Part shown: one piece after another, positions 4,834-6,451 of the stretch
Layout of the letters: every line of letters starts with the position of its first letter
Position numbering within the stretch: position 1 is the stretch's first letter
NCBI GenBank assembly: GCA_007135795.1
Contig: SLIE01000318.1
Span: forward strand, 1 to 6,451
DNA length: 6,451 nucleotides
Direction: 5' to 3'
From: Desulfobacterales bacterium
GTDB taxonomy: Bacteria > Desulfobacterota > Desulfobacteria > Desulfobacterales > Desulfosalsimonadaceae
The notes under the pieces: generated by a model
Database searches by the model: none
Told to the model about the DNA's origin: nothing
What the model saw: only the letters and a program-made list of their open reading frames with translations
Position numbers and translations under genes: made by a program

Positions 4834-6003
4834 TTATGGCCTTGGCGGTTTGCAAGGCGCTGTTAACGATGGCGCAGTGAAATCGGCATACTTATCGTGA
4901 AAATATTTCCCGGCAACCGGAAAGTACAATTGCAAAAAGGCCCGGGAGAACAAATTATGCGCTTTTACATACAGGTATAAGTTTTCCAGCCGGCATCCCC
5001 GCATGAGTTTTGCCTCCAGCGCACCCGGTTGATAATCGATGGCATGCCACCCCTCATCGATACCGCGAATGATTGCTTCGTAATACGCAACATTAAAATA
5101 GGAATAAAAATCATCCGCGATGCTGTAATCCCTTCCAAGCATGAAGGCATGGGCCATGGAACCAAATACTCTCATCAACATGAAGCTTACAATCCTTCGG
5201 TCTAAAATCGCGATACATAACCGAAGATTACGTTTATCGACGCGCCACAGTTCAGGCAGAAAAGAGTCGTTAAGTATTGATTCCCGGCCATAATGTTTAT
5301 ATTGGGTGCTGTTGTAAAGTTCCATTAAAACCCTGTGCAGGGGACGCCCGAAATACTGTTTTTCAAGGCTGTCATCTTCAACCCATTCAAAAGACAACCG
5401 CTTGGCTTTTTTACGTTCTCGAATGACATTGCGACCCCTGTTTCGGGGAAACTTAGCGATATAATCATCGAAACTTTTCCATTTCAATTCCAGGATTGCC
5501 GTCGGCCCGGCGGGGAGCGCCTTATAGCCGTTTGCCCGAAGCTGCGTCCGTAATTCATGCGATGATTCCGGAACAAAGGTAAAGCCGCTGAGGCAAAGGC
5601 CCCTGTTGTGAGCGACCTGGTCGATATGACTCAATAAGGTGTTGAAAACATCGCTTCTATCTTCCGGACCACACTCTATGCCACTGTAAAATCCCCACGG
5701 GGATGAACACACAAGGGCATTTTGCCTGCCCCAGCGCTTGAACACCGGCACCGATGAATAACGCCCAAGCAATCGATCTCTCAGGGTACCGCACAGGCTT
5801 TCACTTTTAACGTACGCAGGCAGAAAAGCGATCGGCGTGCCATTGCTGCTGGCAACTTGATGACAGGGGGCGATGGCTAACCCGGAATGCGCCTCAAAAA
5901 CGCTCAGCCAGTTTGGATCGCTGAAACAGTTTTTCACCAGACCGTTGACCTGCTGCCGGATAAGCCTTGCCGAATCATGAGACGATATTTCAAATACCTT
6001 CAA
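4834..6003 (-). CDS. FemAB-like GNAT-fold acyl/aminoacyl transferase
   Basis: A 389-residue soluble protein. Residues 177-204 carry a basic segment (FDDYIAKFPRNRGRN then IRERKKAKR) typical of FemAB-like (DUF482/PF04339-type) proteins. The C-terminal half has FNVAYYEAIIRGIDEGWHAI and then YQPGALEAKLMRGCR (303-337), which parallels the family signature of YY-x-I, a Gly-rich turn, GA-x-E-x-K and RG. This fold transfers acyl or aminoacyl groups to amines, as in peptidoglycan bridges; in exosortase loci related proteins accompany exopolysaccharide genes. The start is TTG (6003..6001): GGGGAG lies eight bases ahead and the previous gene's stop is 16 bases upstream. No signal peptide is seen. The donor and acceptor are unknown. 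The 31-base gap to the flippase gene marks one transcript. Confidence 0.87.
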   Translation of the reverse strand: MKVFEISSHDSARLIRQQVNGLVKNCFSDPNWLSVFEAHSGLAIAPCHQVASSNGTPIAFLPAYVKSESLCGTLRDRLLGRYSSVPVFKRWGRQNALVCSSPWGFYSGIECGPEDRSDVFNTLLSHIDQVAHNRGLCLSGFTFVPESSHELRTQLRANGYKALPAGPTAILELKWKSFDDYIAKFPRNRGRNVIRERKKAKRLSFEWVEDDSLEKQYFGRPLHRVLMELYNSTQYKHYGRESILNDSFLPELWRVDKRNLRLCIAILDRRIVSFMLMRVFGSMAHAFMLGRDYSIADDFYSYFNVAYYEAIIRGIDEGWHAIDYQPGALEAKLMRGCRLENLYLYVKAHNLFSRAFLQLYFPVAGKYFHDKYADFTAPSLTAPCKPPRP

Positions 6004-6019
6004 ATAACGATCTCCCCTT

Positions 6020-6451
6020 TCATTTGAAATATACCATTACTTGATTTAACGATTGATAAAGCGCCCTTATCTGATCCTGCCGGGACAGGATCTTGTACCA
6101 GACTCGCGAATACAGGCTTTTATTGAATATGAGCAACTCATCCAACTGGTAACGGTCTGTTGCCCACCTGTTTTTATAATCACCACCCCCCATAAGCAGA
6201 TCAAATTCGGAGGCACCGGTTTTAAAGCCATGTTGAATTGCGTGCCATAAAAGGAGATTGCCTGGTGAAAAACCCGCAAATTCCCGATCAAAATCCCCTT
6301 TCAAATCGATGGCGCAATCACCTTGCCGAAGCATCCACTCATATGCAATGGGTTGACCCTGGTAATAGAGAACCCAGATGGTGGCTTTTTGCGCGGCCAA
6401 AGTATCTCGGATGGCCTGTTTCCAGAAACCCTGCCATCTTGAGTTAAAAAG
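6020..6451 (-). CDS. GNAT acetyltransferase, C-terminal part (BioF2/CelD-like; cut by right window edge)
   Basis: The frame is open to the window edge: 17 more codons lie above the first internal TTG (6400), so 143 residues are visible and the true start is outside. The segment resembles the C-terminal acetyltransferase domain of the BioF2-like (PF13480-type) group: AGFSPGNLLLWHAIQHGFK followed by the FDLLMGGGDYKNRW stretch, where a Phe-Asp at a beta strand, a Gly-rich turn and Tyr-Lys-x-x-Trp are characteristic. It is the first visible gene of the operon and shares the fold class of the next one, giving a tandem of two distinct GNAT-type enzymes. The stop is a TGA at 6022..6020, overlapped closely by the next gene's ribosome binding site. 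Probable role: acyl or amino-acid transfer onto a surface glycan. Confidence 0.84.
   Translation of the reverse strand, partial: LFNSRWQGFWKQAIRDTLAAQKATIWVLYYQGQPIAYEWMLRQGDCAIDLKGDFDREFAGFSPGNLLLWHAIQHGFKTGASEFDLLMGGGDYKNRWATDRYQLDELLIFNKSLYSRVWYKILSRQDQIRALYQSLNQVMVYFK

Noticed and set aside
1..6451. tRNA, rRNA, CRISPR arrays, IS elements with transposase
   Set aside because: No cloverleaf-like or repeat-spacer patterns and no transposase frames were seen anywhere in the window.

Overview
The window appears to come from an exopolysaccharide / protein-sorting (exosortase, PEP-CTERM) region of a Gram-negative bacterium. Evidence is the start of an exosortase at the left edge, a tiny protein ending in a PEP-CTERM-like tail, a sigma-54-type promoter in front of it, and a tight set of surface-polymer genes. 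A Desulfobacterota-like or other proteobacterial-type host would fit, but nothing here fixes the taxon. Every gene I can support with confidence reads on the minus strand, so gene order runs from high to low coordinates.

Right part (6451 to 1735): a compact four-gene operon. It starts with the C-terminal part of a BioF2-type GNAT acyltransferase (cut by the window edge). Next come a complete FemAB-like GNAT protein, a 14-helix-type polysaccharide flippase, and a fold-III PLP-dependent amino-acid decarboxylase. Gaps are 16, about 31 and 38 bases. The FemAB-like gene starts with TTG behind a good ribosome binding site. Together the genes look like a module that makes an amine or amino-acid building block, attaches acyl or aminoacyl groups to a glycan or its lipid carrier, and moves it across the membrane. 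The last link is inference.

Middle part (1734 to 859): almost 900 bases without a convincing complete gene, but rich in dyad symmetry. It holds a 49-base hairpin just past the operon end, two shorter dyads, and a 19-base-arm near-perfect inverted repeat. A recurring 17-base motif occurs in both orientations. A 53-codon AT-rich plus-strand open frame (1095 to 1256) looks like the end of a lost gene. At 962 to 977 there is a good -24/-12 promoter reading left, with a perfect 10-base palindrome upstream of it.

Left part (858 to 1): the promoter serves a 77-codon gene whose product is little more than a signal peptide, an 11-residue linker and a PEP-CTERM-like tail. After a 416-base gap with a possible degraded small gene, the first 69 codons of an exosortase run off the left edge. 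The likely dedicated pair (miniature sorted protein plus exosortase), with the sigma-54 promoter and a structured leader over its ribosome binding site, is the most interesting thing here.
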